Origin: Poriferisodalis multihospitum
Lineage (GTDB): Bacteria > Actinomycetota > Acidimicrobiia > Acidimicrobiales > Poriferisodalaceae
DNA length: 64,000 nucleotides
Direction of reading: 5' to 3'
NCBI GenBank assembly: GCA_028278755.1
Contig: JAPYOI010000062.1
Coordinates: 15,381-79,380, forward strand
The position numbers were made by a program, and so were the translations under genes. Positions within the stretch are counted from its first letter, which is position 1. Every line of letters begins with the position of its first letter. Positions 8,247-16,748 of the stretch are shown here, in pieces. A model generated the notes under the pieces. The model searched no databases, was not told the origin of the DNA, and saw only the letters and a program-made list of their open reading frames with translations.

Positions 8247-8252
8247 ACACTA
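8247..8252 (-). promoter_or_regulatory. -10 box of the BFN gene
   Basis: TAGTGT on the minus strand with a 6-base spacer to the ATG at 8240. It lies in the 52-base gap after the MerR stop. Confidence 0.4.
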
Positions 8253-8292
8253 CTTCGGCCCTTGCGAGCACCGAGCCCGGAGTGACCTGGTG

Positions 8293-9288
8293 CTATTGCC
8301 GGTAGCGGCGCAACGCCTCCCCCATCACCACCGACCGCAAGCGCTCGCACAGCGCCGTCAAACGGCCCAAGGACCGCAGCGCGTCGAGCTCCGCCGACGC
8401 GCCGCCGGCATGCAGAATCGGCTGGATGCCCTGCTCGAACATGGAGGCATCCCGCGCCGCCGCATTGCGGATGACACGCAGGTGGCGAGCCTGCAAACCG
8501 TAGGTGGCGAACTCGCGCGAGATGCGGGCAATGAGCAGCGCACTGCTGCCGTAGCGCAGCTCAGGCGGTTCCAGGCCCAACGAGGCCTGCACTGGGTCGG
8601 ATGGTGTTGCGCCGGGCTGCGGCGGCGTCAGCCGAGTCGCGTCGTCATCGGCGAGCGGCACGAGCAACCCAAAATCGGTCAGCTCAGCGATCTCGTCAAG
8701 GGTGAGCCCGGTCTCGGCACTCAGGTCGGCTGCGCTATAGGTGCGGGTGTCGTCCTCTGCAGCCCACGGCAATCCAGTGCCACCAGGAGTCGGTACCTCG
8801 GCCGGTTTTCTTGCGCGGACAGCGGGCTCTCGGTTGTCGAGGTCTTGGTTGTCGAGGTCTTGGTCGCCCGCATCTGGGTCAACGGCCCCGTCGTCAGCCG
8901 GCCTCCCGCCTGTCAGACCGGCTGCATGTCCGCCAGCTTCTTCAGACTCAGGCGCTGTCTCAGCGGCGGCTGGCAACTCGACGGGCTCGGTGACGCCGAT
9001 GCCCCAGATGTCGGCCAGATGCTCGCCGCGATCGATCCGTTCGCCGATGATGCTGAGCGGCAGGTACTGATCGCGTTGACGGGTGAGGATCCAGCGCAGC
9101 ACTTCGATGTCGTGGGATCCGAAGCTGCGGTAGCCGCCCGGCGTGCGGGCAGGCGAGATGAGCTTGCGATCTTCGAGGAACCGGATCTTGGAATCGGTTA
9201 GATCACTGAACTCGGGCCGCAGCAACGCAACGACCTCGCCGATCGACAGTCGTGCTCCAGGTGAGGAAGGCTGGACTCCGGCGCTCAC
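8293..9288 (-). CDS. ftsR: MerR-family regulator, FtsR-like
   Basis: The 331-residue protein starts with a MerR winged helix: LSIGEVVALLRPEFSDLTDSK, FLEDRKLISPARTPGGYRSF and HDIEVLRWILTRQ (about 14-75). A low-complexity acidic stretch follows (about 110-165), with a nearly repeated DQDLDNQDLDNREP, and then a helical C-terminal domain. It matches the first MerR gene after the FHA gene in actinobacteria (Rv1828; FtsR of corynebacteria, reported to activate ftsZ). Its start overlaps the FHA stop by four bases (ATGA), indicating translational coupling. The role in division control is transferred from that synteny. Confidence 0.85.
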   Translation of the reverse strand: MSAGVQPSSPGARLSIGEVVALLRPEFSDLTDSKIRFLEDRKLISPARTPGGYRSFGSHDIEVLRWILTRQRDQYLPLSIIGERIDRGEHLADIWGIGVTEPVELPAAAETAPESEEAGGHAAGLTGGRPADDGAVDPDAGDQDLDNQDLDNREPAVRARKPAEVPTPGGTGLPWAAEDDTRTYSAADLSAETGLTLDEIAELTDFGLLVPLADDDATRLTPPQPGATPSDPVQASLGLEPPELRYGSSALLIARISREFATYGLQARHLRVIRNAAARDASMFEQGIQPILHAGGASAELDALRSLGRLTALCERLRSVVMGEALRRYRQ

Positions 9289-9737
9289 AGCCCGACCGAG
9301 GCAACCAGGTAGAGCAGTTTGAACTTGCCCACCTGCAACTCGTCGCCGCTGTGCAAGACGACCTCGCCGTCGGTGCGAACGCCGTTGATATAGGTGCCGT
9401 TCAGCGAACCCACGTCATACAGGATGTGACCCCCGTGACTGAGCTCGAGCACCACATGGCGGCGTGACACGGTGATGTCGTCCAAGAACACATCGCTGTC
9501 GGGGTGGCGACCGACGGTGACGCGGTCGCCGGCCAATTCGAACCGGGTTCCCGACCGGTGCCCAGAAGTGACCACGAGTTCCGCTTGGCCGCTGTAAGGC
9601 GGGACCTCGGTGACACCGACAGGCGAGAGCACCTCGGTGGGCGCATCGGCAGAGGGGTCGAGACGCGTCCCGCAGCCCGAGCAGAAGCGTGCATCGTCAG
9701 CGTTCGAATACCCGCACCTTCCGCAGACGATGGCCAT
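9285..9737 (-). CDS. garA: GarA-like FHA-domain protein with N-terminal zinc ribbon
   Basis: The 150-residue protein has a zinc ribbon at the N-terminus (Cys5, Cys8, Cys19, Cys22), a short linker with threonines (TEVLSPVGVTEV, Thr34 and Thr43) and an FHA domain (about 52-148) with GRHPDSDV, SRRH and SLNGTYING. FHA domains bind phosphothreonine. In GarA a kinase-phosphorylated N-terminal threonine is bound by its own FHA domain and controls 2-oxoglutarate enzymes. The linker here is in the right place but is not the canonical ETTS motif, so regulation by a kinase is inferred. It is 5 bases after gcvH and overlaps the FtsR-like gene. Confidence 0.88.
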   Translation of the reverse strand: MAIVCGRCGYSNADDARFCSGCGTRLDPSADAPTEVLSPVGVTEVPPYSGQAELVVTSGHRSGTRFELAGDRVTVGRHPDSDVFLDDITVSRRHVVLELSHGGHILYDVGSLNGTYINGVRTDGEVVLHSGDELQVGKFKLLYLVASVGL

Positions 9738-9742
9738 GACTA

Positions 9743-10144
9743 TCAGATGTCCTCGGCGATCAGCGCGGCATAGCCATCGGCATCGAGCAGCGCCTCCATC
9801 TCGGCGGACGCCTGCGCTGCGTCTTCAGTCGGGGCGATGACGCAGATCCACCCGTCGCTGTACGGCGATTCGTTGACCAGCTGCGGCTCGTCCTCGAGGG
9901 CGACATTCACCTCGACGACCTCGCCCGAGACCGGCGCAAAGATGTCCGAAACCGACTTGGTGGACTCGATTTCGCACATTGGCTCATCGGCGGTGACCTG
10001 AGCACCGATCTCGGGCAATTCCACATACACGACATCACCGAGCGCATCCTGTGCGAAATCGGTAATGCCCACCTGCACCCCGCCATCGGCGGAGCGCACC
10101 CATTCGTGATCGCTCGAGTAGCGAAGCTCGGCGGGTATCTCCAT
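9743..10144 (-). CDS. gcvH: Glycine cleavage system H protein
   Basis: This 133-residue lipoyl carrier shuttles the aminomethyl group in glycine cleavage. It has YSSDHEWVR, the lipoylation site ESTKSVSD (Lys63) and SPYSDGWICVI. No gcvT or gcvP gene is in the window, so the rest of the complex is elsewhere. The gene is first in a run with the FHA and MerR genes, the same order as in mycobacteria (Rv1826-1828). It is probably leaderless, with TAGGTT 7 bases before the ATG. Confidence 0.95.
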   Translation of the reverse strand: MEIPAELRYSSDHEWVRSADGGVQVGITDFAQDALGDVVYVELPEIGAQVTADEPMCEIESTKSVSDIFAPVSGEVVEVNVALEDEPQLVNESPYSDGWICVIAPTEDAAQASAEMEALLDADGYAALIAEDI

Positions 10145-10151
10145 GTTCGCG

Positions 10152-10157
10152 AACCTA
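10152..10157 (-). promoter_or_regulatory. -10 box of gcvH
   Basis: TAGGTT on the minus strand, 7 bases before the ATG at 10144. It is a probable promoter for the gcvH-FHA-MerR operon. Confidence 0.45.
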
Positions 10158-10181
10158 CCGGATAGCTGTCACACCAATAGC

Positions 10182-10796
10182 TCAGCCGCTGGCGTTGCCG
10201 GCGCGCCCCTCGCGCACTGCATCGAAGGCCTGGGGGATGTAGCCCACCGCCGACCAGTAGTGGATCGGCAGGCCGGTCGCCACGAATATCCAGGCTGCCA
10301 CTCCGAAGGCCTCCGCCACGCCGATATCGCTGTGGGAAGCCAGGAAGCACGGCACGGCGAACATCATGAGAAACGTGCCGGTCTTGCCCCACCAGGTCAC
10401 GTCGATCTTGCGAGCGCCGAGCGCTCCCAGCACCAGCGCCGCCACGGCGACCACTCCCTCACGGAACAGTGCCAGCACCGCGATCGGGAGCGGCAGCGAG
10501 CCATCGGCGATCATCACGATAAGCGCGACCAGCAGCAGCAGCCGATCGGCAGTGGGATCCAGGATCTTGCCGAGCTCGGAGACCTGGTTGAAGCGACGCG
10601 CCACCCAGCCGTCGACCCAGTCGGTGGCACCGAGAGCGCCGAGCAGCAATGCGGCAAACCAGCGGTCCTCGGCACCGAACACCAGCCACACGAACCACGG
10701 CAGGCAACACAGGCGAGCCAGGCTGATCAGGTTCGGCACGGTGAATGGCCGCCACCCAGGGTCGGGGACCGGCGGCGCATCGGAGGCCTCGCTCAC
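10182..10796 (-). CDS. pgsA: CDP-alcohol phosphatidyltransferase (PgsA-like)
   Basis: The 204-residue membrane enzyme has the complete CDP-alcohol phosphotransferase motif DWVDGWVARRFNQVSELG followed by KILDPTADR (the two final aspartates). It has about six hydrophobic helices. It most likely makes phosphatidylglycerol phosphate from CDP-diacylglycerol and glycerol-3-phosphate; other alcohol acceptors are possible. GTG at 10796 is chosen because a TACTGT box lies 7 bases upstream; the open frame continues further without family similarity. Position beside the gcvH-FHA-MerR block matches pgsA2 in mycobacteria. Confidence 0.87.
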   Translation of the reverse strand: MSEASDAPPVPDPGWRPFTVPNLISLARLCCLPWFVWLVFGAEDRWFAALLLGALGATDWVDGWVARRFNQVSELGKILDPTADRLLLLVALIVMIADGSLPLPIAVLALFREGVVAVAALVLGALGARKIDVTWWGKTGTFLMMFAVPCFLASHSDIGVAEAFGVAAWIFVATGLPIHYWSAVGYIPQAFDAVREGRAGNASG

Positions 10797-10803
10797 GCGG
10801 CTC

Positions 10804-10809
10804 ACAGTA
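10804..10809 (-). promoter_or_regulatory. -10 box of pgsA
   Basis: TACTGT on the minus strand, spacer 7 to the GTG at 10796. It faces the divergent HIT promoter about 57 bases away. Confidence 0.42.
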
Positions 10810-10865
10810 CTGAGATGCAGTCGGCTCAGCCTCTTAGGCTGCGCGCATGAGCTCCGGCGCATCCT

Positions 10866-10871
10866 TAGGAT
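10866..10871 (+). promoter_or_regulatory. -10 box of the HIT gene
   Basis: TAGGAT, 7 bases before the ATG at 10879. It overlaps the earlier in-frame ATG at 10870, arguing against that start. Confidence 0.42.
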
Positions 10872-10878
10872 GCGCGCG

Positions 10879-11274
10879 ATGAGCACTGTGTTCACGCGGA
10901 TCATCGAAGGCGAGCTGCCCGGGACGTTCGTGTGGCGCGACGACCGCTGTGTTGCATTCCTGTCCATCAATCCGCTGTCGCCGGGTCACACGCTGGTCGT
11001 GCCTATCGCCGAGATTGACCACTGGCTGGACGTCCCGGCCGACCTGCAGTCGCACCTGTTCGATGTGTCCAGACGCATCGGCCAAGCACAGATGCAGGCT
11101 TTGAGACCCGAACGCATCGGTCTGGTGGTCGCCGGCTTCGAAGTGCCTCACTGCCACATTCATGTGTGCCCTGTGAACTCGATGGCCGACATGAACTTCG
11201 CCCGACCTCTGCCCATGGCCTCGGCCGAGGATCTGAGCGGGCCCGCCGAAGCCATCCGCGCCGCGCTGGATTAG
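10879..11274 (+). CDS. HIT (histidine triad) family hydrolase
   Basis: The 131-residue protein begins TVFTRIIEGELPGTFVWRDD and has the histidine triad PHCHIHVCPVN, the nucleotide-phosphate binding and catalytic motif of HIT proteins. GHTLVVPIAEIDHWLDV is also typical. HIT enzymes hydrolyse nucleoside phosphoramidates or dinucleotide polyphosphates. The last codons overlap the stop of the convergent SRAP gene: the shared bases TTAG at 11271-11274 supply TAG on one strand and TAA on the other. Confidence 0.92.
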   Translation: MSTVFTRIIEGELPGTFVWRDDRCVAFLSINPLSPGHTLVVPIAEIDHWLDVPADLQSHLFDVSRRIGQAQMQALRPERIGLVVAGFEVPHCHIHVCPVNSMADMNFARPLPMASAEDLSGPAEAIRAALD

Positions 11275-12020
11275 AAAAGCCGGTCTGGCGCCGCTTCGGT
11301 GGGGTCCGCGGGTTCGACGAGACTGGCATCGCTGTTGCGGACGTTGCCGACGGCGCGGCCGACTTGATGCGAGCGCAGAATGCCCTCGGCAGCAGGCGCG
11401 CACATAGCCGACAGCATGTCGATGCCGTCGTTAGCGGGATCCAGCCACGCATCCCACGCCGAACGCTCCAGCAGCACCGGCATGCGGTCGTGAATCGGCA
11501 CCATGAAATCATTCGCTGCTGTGGTCAACACCGTTGCGGAGTGCAGCACGCGCCGTTCCGAGACTGAGCCACTGCTGTCGGGAGCGTCCCCGGGCGGCCA
11601 CCACCGCTCCCACAATCCCGCCATGGCGAGCATGCCGCCATCCGTACGCGTGATGTAATGCGGGAGCGGGCGCTCATCGGGATTCGTCCCCTTCGGCGCT
11701 TTTGGCCACTCATAGAAACCATCTGCCGGCACGATGCAGCGACGCCGCACGAACGCGCTGCGGAACGTGTTCTTGGTGGACGCTGTCTCGGAACGCGCGT
11801 TGAACAGCGGCGGGCCCTTCGTGGGGTCCTTGGACCAAGCTGGCACGAGGCCCCAGCGGAACGTCTCGATTTGGCGGGCGTCGTCGTTGGCCACCACGGC
11901 CACGATGTCGGCAGTGGGTGCCACGTTGTAGCTGCGGGGTGCATCGAAACCCGGCAGCGGCGTGTCGAAGTGCGCAGCTATCTGCTCGAGGCTGGCTGCT
12001 GAGACAAACCGTCCGCACAT
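11271..12020 (-). CDS. SRAP-domain protein (YedK/HMCES type)
   Basis: The 249-residue protein is a SOS-response-associated peptidase-like factor that crosslinks to abasic sites in single-stranded DNA and protects them. The start is set at 12020 so that Cys2 follows the Met (MCGRFVS), because this cysteine must become the N-terminal residue; the ATG two codons upstream would block it. Other family residues are NVAPT, WGLVPAWSKD, NARSET, CIVPADGFYEW with the active-site Glu, and the His in MVPIHDRMPV. No LexA-like site was recognised upstream. Confidence 0.93.
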   Translation of the reverse strand: MCGRFVSAASLEQIAAHFDTPLPGFDAPRSYNVAPTADIVAVVANDDARQIETFRWGLVPAWSKDPTKGPPLFNARSETASTKNTFRSAFVRRRCIVPADGFYEWPKAPKGTNPDERPLPHYITRTDGGMLAMAGLWERWWPPGDAPDSSGSVSERRVLHSATVLTTAANDFMVPIHDRMPVLLERSAWDAWLDPANDGIDMLSAMCAPAAEGILRSHQVGRAVGNVRNSDASLVEPADPTEAAPDRLF

Positions 12021-12053
12021 GCGCATGCCGCCTCGTCGGGTGGCGTCGCCCCG

Positions 12054-13736
12054 CTACACGTAGGTGGAGCCCTTCATGGCCCCGCGGTCCTGGCGGATCT
12101 CCACATTGACCAGTGCCGGCATACCCGAGTCGAAGGCTCGCTGAAGCGCAGGTGCGATCTGGTCAGGCTCGGTCACGTGCTCGCCGTGGCCACCCATGGC
12201 CTCGACCACCTTGTCGTAGCGGGTGTAGTTGAGCTCGGTGGCCACCACCCGGTCCTGGCCGTAGAGGCCAGCCTGCGGGCGCAGCATCTGGCCCCACGCA
12301 GCGTCGTTGCCCACGACTCCCACGATGGGCAGGCCGAATCGCACGGCAGTGTCGTACTCGAAGCCGTTGAGCCCGAACGAGCCGTCGCCGTAAACGATCA
12401 GTACCCGCTTGTCCGGGTGCGCCTTCTGCGCCGCCAGCGCGAACGGCATCCCGACACCGAGCGTGCCGAGCGGTCCCGGGTCCATCCAGGTGCCGCGCCT
12501 GGGCACCCGGATCACCTTGGAGGCCTGGGCCACAATGTCGCCGCCGTCGCCGATCACGATCATGTCGTCGGTGACAGCGTCGGCGATCTCGCGGCACAGC
12601 CGCAGCGGGTCGATCGGCACCTCGTCGCTGTTGAGCTCGGCACTGCGGGCCTCGTCCAGCTCGATCTCGCGCGTGCGCAGCGCCGCAAGCTGTGCGCTGG
12701 CGTCCACGGTCACGCCAGTGGCCTTGAACACGTCGAGCAGCGCATCGAAGTTGGCACCGAGGTTGCCGACGAGACTGACATCGGCGGGGCGGTTCTGGCC
12801 GATGAGCGTCTCGTCCAGGTCGAGCTGCACGATGCGGGCGTCTGCGGGGATGGCGCGGCCGAACTTCATGCGGAAGTCGAGCGGCGTGCCAGCCAGGATC
12901 ACCACGTCAGCGGCTTCGAGTGCTTCCTTGCGAGTGAGCGAGAGAAACGACGGGTGATCCCAGGAGATCTCCCCGCGCGCCATGCCGTTCACGTAACACG
13001 GCACAGACGTGGCATCCAGGAATGCCGCCAACGCGTCGCCGCCTTCGCTCCATTTCAGCGCCGTGCCGGCCATCACGACGGGTCGTTCCGCTGAGGCGAT
13101 CAACTGGGCTGCCTGTTCCACCAGAGGGGCTGCAGCGGCGGCGGCCACCCGGTAGTCGCGAAAGCTGGGCACCTCGGCGGCATCAAGATCGACCCGTCCG
13201 TGCAGGATGTCCATGGGTATCTCGAGGAAGGCCGGGCCGGGCACGCCGCTGAGCGCCGTGCGCACGGCCAACTCGATGTACTCGGCAATGCGGCGGGTTT
13301 CCCCGCACGCACCTGACCACTTCGTCACCGGCCGCATGAGCGACACGTGGTCCATCTCCTGCAGCGAGCCGCGGCCGGCGTGCTTGAACGGCCCCTGTCC
13401 GCCGAAGACCAGGATCGGCGAGTTGGCCCGCCAGGCATTCGCCACGCCGGTGACGCCATCGGTGACCCCGGGGCCAGCGGTGAGGATGGCCACGCCCACC
13501 TTGCCCGGGTGCAGGCGCGCCCACGCATCGGCGGCATGCGTCGCTGCTTGCTCATGGCGGACGTCGATCACGTCGATGCCCTCGTCGAGGCAGCCGTCGT
13601 AGATGCCCATGACGTGCCCGCCGGACAGCGTGAACACACATTCCACCCCGGCCGCCTTCAGTGCCCTTGCGGCGAGCTTGCCGCCGTGGGTCTCGGTGGC
13701 CGTCACGCCCAGCGCTCGCCGTTCCTTGCCGCTCAT
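12054..13736 (-). CDS. Thiamine diphosphate enzyme, acetolactate synthase / 2-hydroxyacyl-CoA lyase type
   Basis: The 560-residue protein has the three ThDP-family domains. The N-terminal domain carries the catalytic Glu in IDVRHEQAATHAADAWAR and AGPGVTDGVTGVANA. The central domain is Rossmann-like. The C-terminal domain has the ThDP/Mg motif GDGSFGLNGFEYDTAV through the Asn in GNDAAWG. The N-terminal sequence resembles the ILVBL/HACL2 branch more than canonical IlvB, so cleavage of 2-hydroxyacyl-CoA or an oxalyl-CoA-like reaction is as likely as acetolactate synthesis. No small regulatory subunit (ilvN) is adjacent, which argues against IlvB. The ATG at 13736 has GGGGAG upstream. Confidence 0.8.
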   Translation of the reverse strand: MSGKERRALGVTATETHGGKLAARALKAAGVECVFTLSGGHVMGIYDGCLDEGIDVIDVRHEQAATHAADAWARLHPGKVGVAILTAGPGVTDGVTGVANAWRANSPILVFGGQGPFKHAGRGSLQEMDHVSLMRPVTKWSGACGETRRIAEYIELAVRTALSGVPGPAFLEIPMDILHGRVDLDAAEVPSFRDYRVAAAAAAPLVEQAAQLIASAERPVVMAGTALKWSEGGDALAAFLDATSVPCYVNGMARGEISWDHPSFLSLTRKEALEAADVVILAGTPLDFRMKFGRAIPADARIVQLDLDETLIGQNRPADVSLVGNLGANFDALLDVFKATGVTVDASAQLAALRTREIELDEARSAELNSDEVPIDPLRLCREIADAVTDDMIVIGDGGDIVAQASKVIRVPRRGTWMDPGPLGTLGVGMPFALAAQKAHPDKRVLIVYGDGSFGLNGFEYDTAVRFGLPIVGVVGNDAAWGQMLRPQAGLYGQDRVVATELNYTRYDKVVEAMGGHGEHVTEPDQIAPALQRAFDSGMPALVNVEIRQDRGAMKGSTYV

Positions 13737-13778
13737 GTCGTTCTCCCCCTGCGCCAGCACGTGTTTGATGCTGCTGGC

Positions 13779-16664
13779 CTACGCCAGCACGATGTTCACC
13801 AGCTTGCCCGGTACGGTCACCACGCGCCGGATGTCTGCGCCGGCGGTGAGCTGGGCGATGCGTTCGTCGGCCTTCGCTGCGGCTTCGAGATCGGCGGGCG
13901 AGATGCCGGCATCGACCGTGATCCGGCTGCGGACCTTGCCGTTCACCTGCACGGGCACCTCGATCAACTCGGCCGCCAACAGCGCCGGATCGGCCTGTGG
14001 GAATGGTGCGTAGACCACCGTGGTCGTATTGCCCAGCTTCGACCACAGCTCCTCGGCCAGGTGCGGCACCAGCGGCGCCAGCAGGCGCACCAGCACGTCG
14101 GCGACAGAACGGGGCGTCGCGCCGCCCCGCCGAGTCAGCTCGTTGTTCAGCTCGGTGATGCGCGCGATCGCCGAGTTGAAGCGCAGATCCGACATGGCAT
14201 CGGTGACCGCGTCGATGGTTCGGTGCACTAGACGCTCGAGGTCAGCGTCGGGTTCGACATCGGCGACCGTGATCTCGCCGGTCTCCTCGTCGACCAAGCT
14301 CCGCCACACGCGCTGCAGCAGCCGGTGAGAGCCGATCACCGAGTGGGTCTCCCACGGACGGCCCTGATCCAGCGGACCCATGAACATCTCGTAGGTCCGC
14401 AGCGTGTCGGCCCCATACGCGCTGTAGATGTCGTCGGGCGTGACCGCGTTGCGCAGCGACTTGCCCATCTTGCCGAAGTGACGGGTGACCTCGACATCAC
14501 CCCAGAAGAACGTGCCGTCCCGCTCGACCACCTCCGAAGCCTCCACGTACACCCCCCGGCTGTCCTGGTACGCAGCCGCCTGGATGTAGCCCTGGTTGTA
14601 CAACCGGCCGAACGGCTCGGGACCGCTCACGTGACCCAGGTCGTACAGCACCTTGTGCCAGAAGCGGGCATACAGCAGGTGCAGCACGGCATGCTCCACA
14701 CCGCCGACATAGAGATCGACACCCCCGACGCCGCCATCGGGGTCTGCCATCCAATACCGCTCCACCTCGGGATTCACCAAGGCTTCGTCGTTGGCGGGAT
14801 CGAGGTAGCGCAAGTAGTACCAGCACGATCCGGCCCACTGGGGCATCGTGCTCAGCTCACGACGGTACGTGCGCGCGCCGTCGCCCAGGTCGTAGGTAGC
14901 GGTGGCCCACTCGGTGGCACGACCCAGCGGCGGCTCCGGTTCCGACGACTCGTCCAGCGCTCGGGGCGCCCAGTCGATCAGCTCGGGCAGCTCCACCGGC
15001 AGCTCGCTTTCGGGCACTGCCAATGCAAGACCCGTCTCGTCGAACACGATCGGGAACGGCTCGCCCCAGTAGCGCTGCCGGCTGAACAGCCAGTCCCGCA
15101 GCTTGTAGGTGACCGTGCGGCGGCCGCAGCCCCGCTCGTCCAGCCAGCCGCAGATGGCGTCGATGGCATCGGCCTTTTCCAAGCCGTTCAGGAAATCGCT
15201 GTTGATGGCCGGCCCGGGACCGTCATAGGCCTCGCCGTCGAAATCTGGCGGCGGCTGCACGGTGCGCATGATCGGCAGCCCGAACCGGACGGAGAAGTCC
15301 CAGTCGCGCTGGTCCTCTCCGGGCACCGACATGACCGCGCCCGTGCCGTAGTCGATCAGCACGTAGTCGGCGACGAACACCGGCACTGGCGCGCCGCTTG
15401 TGGGCACGCGGCAGTTCACGCCCAGCCACACACCGGTCTTGTCGCGCTCGGTCTGGCGCTGCAAGTCGGTCATCGCTGCTGCCTGGGCGCGGTACGCGTC
15501 GAGGGCCTCACGGGGCGTAGCTGCACCCCCAGTCCAGCGCTGATCGGTGCCAGAGGGCCACACGTCTGCGACCAGCTCGTCGACGAGCGGGTGCTCGGGC
15601 GCCAGCAGCATCGCCGTCGTCCCGTAGATCGTGTCGGGACGGGTGGTGAATACCTCGATGGCTGGGCCGGAGCTGTTCGCATTGGAGATGGCTGGACCGG
15701 AACTGCCGGGCTCGGCGTCGGTCGCGAAGCTGATGTATGCGCCTTCGCTTCGGCCGATCCAGTTGCGCTGCATGAGCTTGACGCTCTCGAACCAGTCCAC
15801 CCGGTCGAGGTCGGCCAGCAGCCGGTCGGCATACGCCGTGATGCGCATCATCCACTGCTTCATCGGGCGGCGGAAGACCGGATGGTTGCCCCGGTCGGAC
15901 CGCCCCTCGTTGGTGACCTCCTCATTGGCCAGCACCGTTCCCAGCGCAGGGCACCAGTTGACCGGTGCTTCGCCCAAGTAGGCCAGGCGGTGCTCGTCGA
16001 GCTCGGTACGCCGCTCAACGTCGCTCATCCCGGCCCACACAGCTCCGCTGGTGGTGGCCTTCTGCCCCTTCTCGAATAGCTCGATCAACTCCGCTATCGG
16101 GCGGGCTCGCTGCGCGTCGGTGTCGTACCAGGAATTGAAGATCTGCAGGAAGATCCACTGCGTCCAGCGGTAGTACGCGACATCGGTCGTGGCCAGCGAT
16201 CGCTGGTCGTCGTGCCCGAGCCCCAGCCGAGCCAGCTGGCGCGACATGTTGGCAATGTTCTGCTCCGTATTGACGCGGGGGTGCTCACCGGTCTGGCGGG
16301 CATGCTCCTCAGCCGGCAGGCCGAATGCGTCGTAGCCCATCGGGTGCAGCACCACGTAGCCGCACATGCGCTTGAAACGTGCATACACGTCGGTGCCGAT
16401 GTAGCCCAGCGGGTGCCCCACATGCAGTCCCGAACCCGACGGGTACGGGAACATGTCCATGATGAAGAGCTTGTTCTTGTTGGTCGCCGGATCCGCCGGC
16501 GACGTGCCGGGATTGGGTGTGCGGTAAGTGCCTTCGGCTCTCCACCTCTCCTGCCAGCGCAGCTCGATCTCGTTCGCCATCTCGGCGTTGTAGCGATACG
16601 GAGGGAGCTCGCTCCCCTCAGCTGAATGCGCGACAGCGACATCGGCCGATGAGGGGGAATTCAT
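13779..16664 (-). CDS. leuS: Leucyl-tRNA synthetase
   Basis: The 961-residue class Ia synthetase charges tRNA-Leu. The HIGH motif is in YPSGSGLHVGHPLGY, the editing domain begins near FTTRPDTIYGTT, the zinc-free connective region is present, and the second signature is GKMGKSLRN, with Gly in place of the first Ser of KMSKS. A short Ser-Gly-Pro-Ala-Ile unit occurs twice just before the editing domain. The C-terminal end (VPVQVNGKVRSRITV, DIRRVVTVPGKLVNIVLA) is family-typical, so the gene is complete. It is divergent from mutA with 84 bases between the starts. Confidence 0.97.
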   Translation of the reverse strand: MNSPSSADVAVAHSAEGSELPPYRYNAEMANEIELRWQERWRAEGTYRTPNPGTSPADPATNKNKLFIMDMFPYPSGSGLHVGHPLGYIGTDVYARFKRMCGYVVLHPMGYDAFGLPAEEHARQTGEHPRVNTEQNIANMSRQLARLGLGHDDQRSLATTDVAYYRWTQWIFLQIFNSWYDTDAQRARPIAELIELFEKGQKATTSGAVWAGMSDVERRTELDEHRLAYLGEAPVNWCPALGTVLANEEVTNEGRSDRGNHPVFRRPMKQWMMRITAYADRLLADLDRVDWFESVKLMQRNWIGRSEGAYISFATDAEPGSSGPAISNANSSGPAIEVFTTRPDTIYGTTAMLLAPEHPLVDELVADVWPSGTDQRWTGGAATPREALDAYRAQAAAMTDLQRQTERDKTGVWLGVNCRVPTSGAPVPVFVADYVLIDYGTGAVMSVPGEDQRDWDFSVRFGLPIMRTVQPPPDFDGEAYDGPGPAINSDFLNGLEKADAIDAICGWLDERGCGRRTVTYKLRDWLFSRQRYWGEPFPIVFDETGLALAVPESELPVELPELIDWAPRALDESSEPEPPLGRATEWATATYDLGDGARTYRRELSTMPQWAGSCWYYLRYLDPANDEALVNPEVERYWMADPDGGVGGVDLYVGGVEHAVLHLLYARFWHKVLYDLGHVSGPEPFGRLYNQGYIQAAAYQDSRGVYVEASEVVERDGTFFWGDVEVTRHFGKMGKSLRNAVTPDDIYSAYGADTLRTYEMFMGPLDQGRPWETHSVIGSHRLLQRVWRSLVDEETGEITVADVEPDADLERLVHRTIDAVTDAMSDLRFNSAIARITELNNELTRRGGATPRSVADVLVRLLAPLVPHLAEELWSKLGNTTTVVYAPFPQADPALLAAELIEVPVQVNGKVRSRITVDAGISPADLEAAAKADERIAQLTAGADIRRVVTVPGKLVNIVLA

Positions 16665-16735
16665 GCGGGAAAGGATGCCACGGTCACCCGCAAATCACTA
16701 AGAGAGAGCCACATTCCCGTCCGGAAGGTGACCGC

Positions 16736-16741
16736 TACCCT
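16736..16741 (+). promoter_or_regulatory. -10 box of mutA
   Basis: TACCCT ends 7 bases before the GTG at 16749. This is why that codon is preferred to the GTG at 16728, which lies upstream of the box. Confidence 0.45.
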
Positions 16742-16748
16742 GCGGACC

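Noticed and set aside
14325..16079. 584-codon open frame antisense to leuS
   Set aside because: Open only because of high GC; no motif, low-complexity composition, and leuS on the other strand is intact.
16665..16748. B12 riboswitch before mutA
   Set aside because: The divergent gap is only 84 bases and contains no B12-box-like sequence; a leaderless promoter fits instead.
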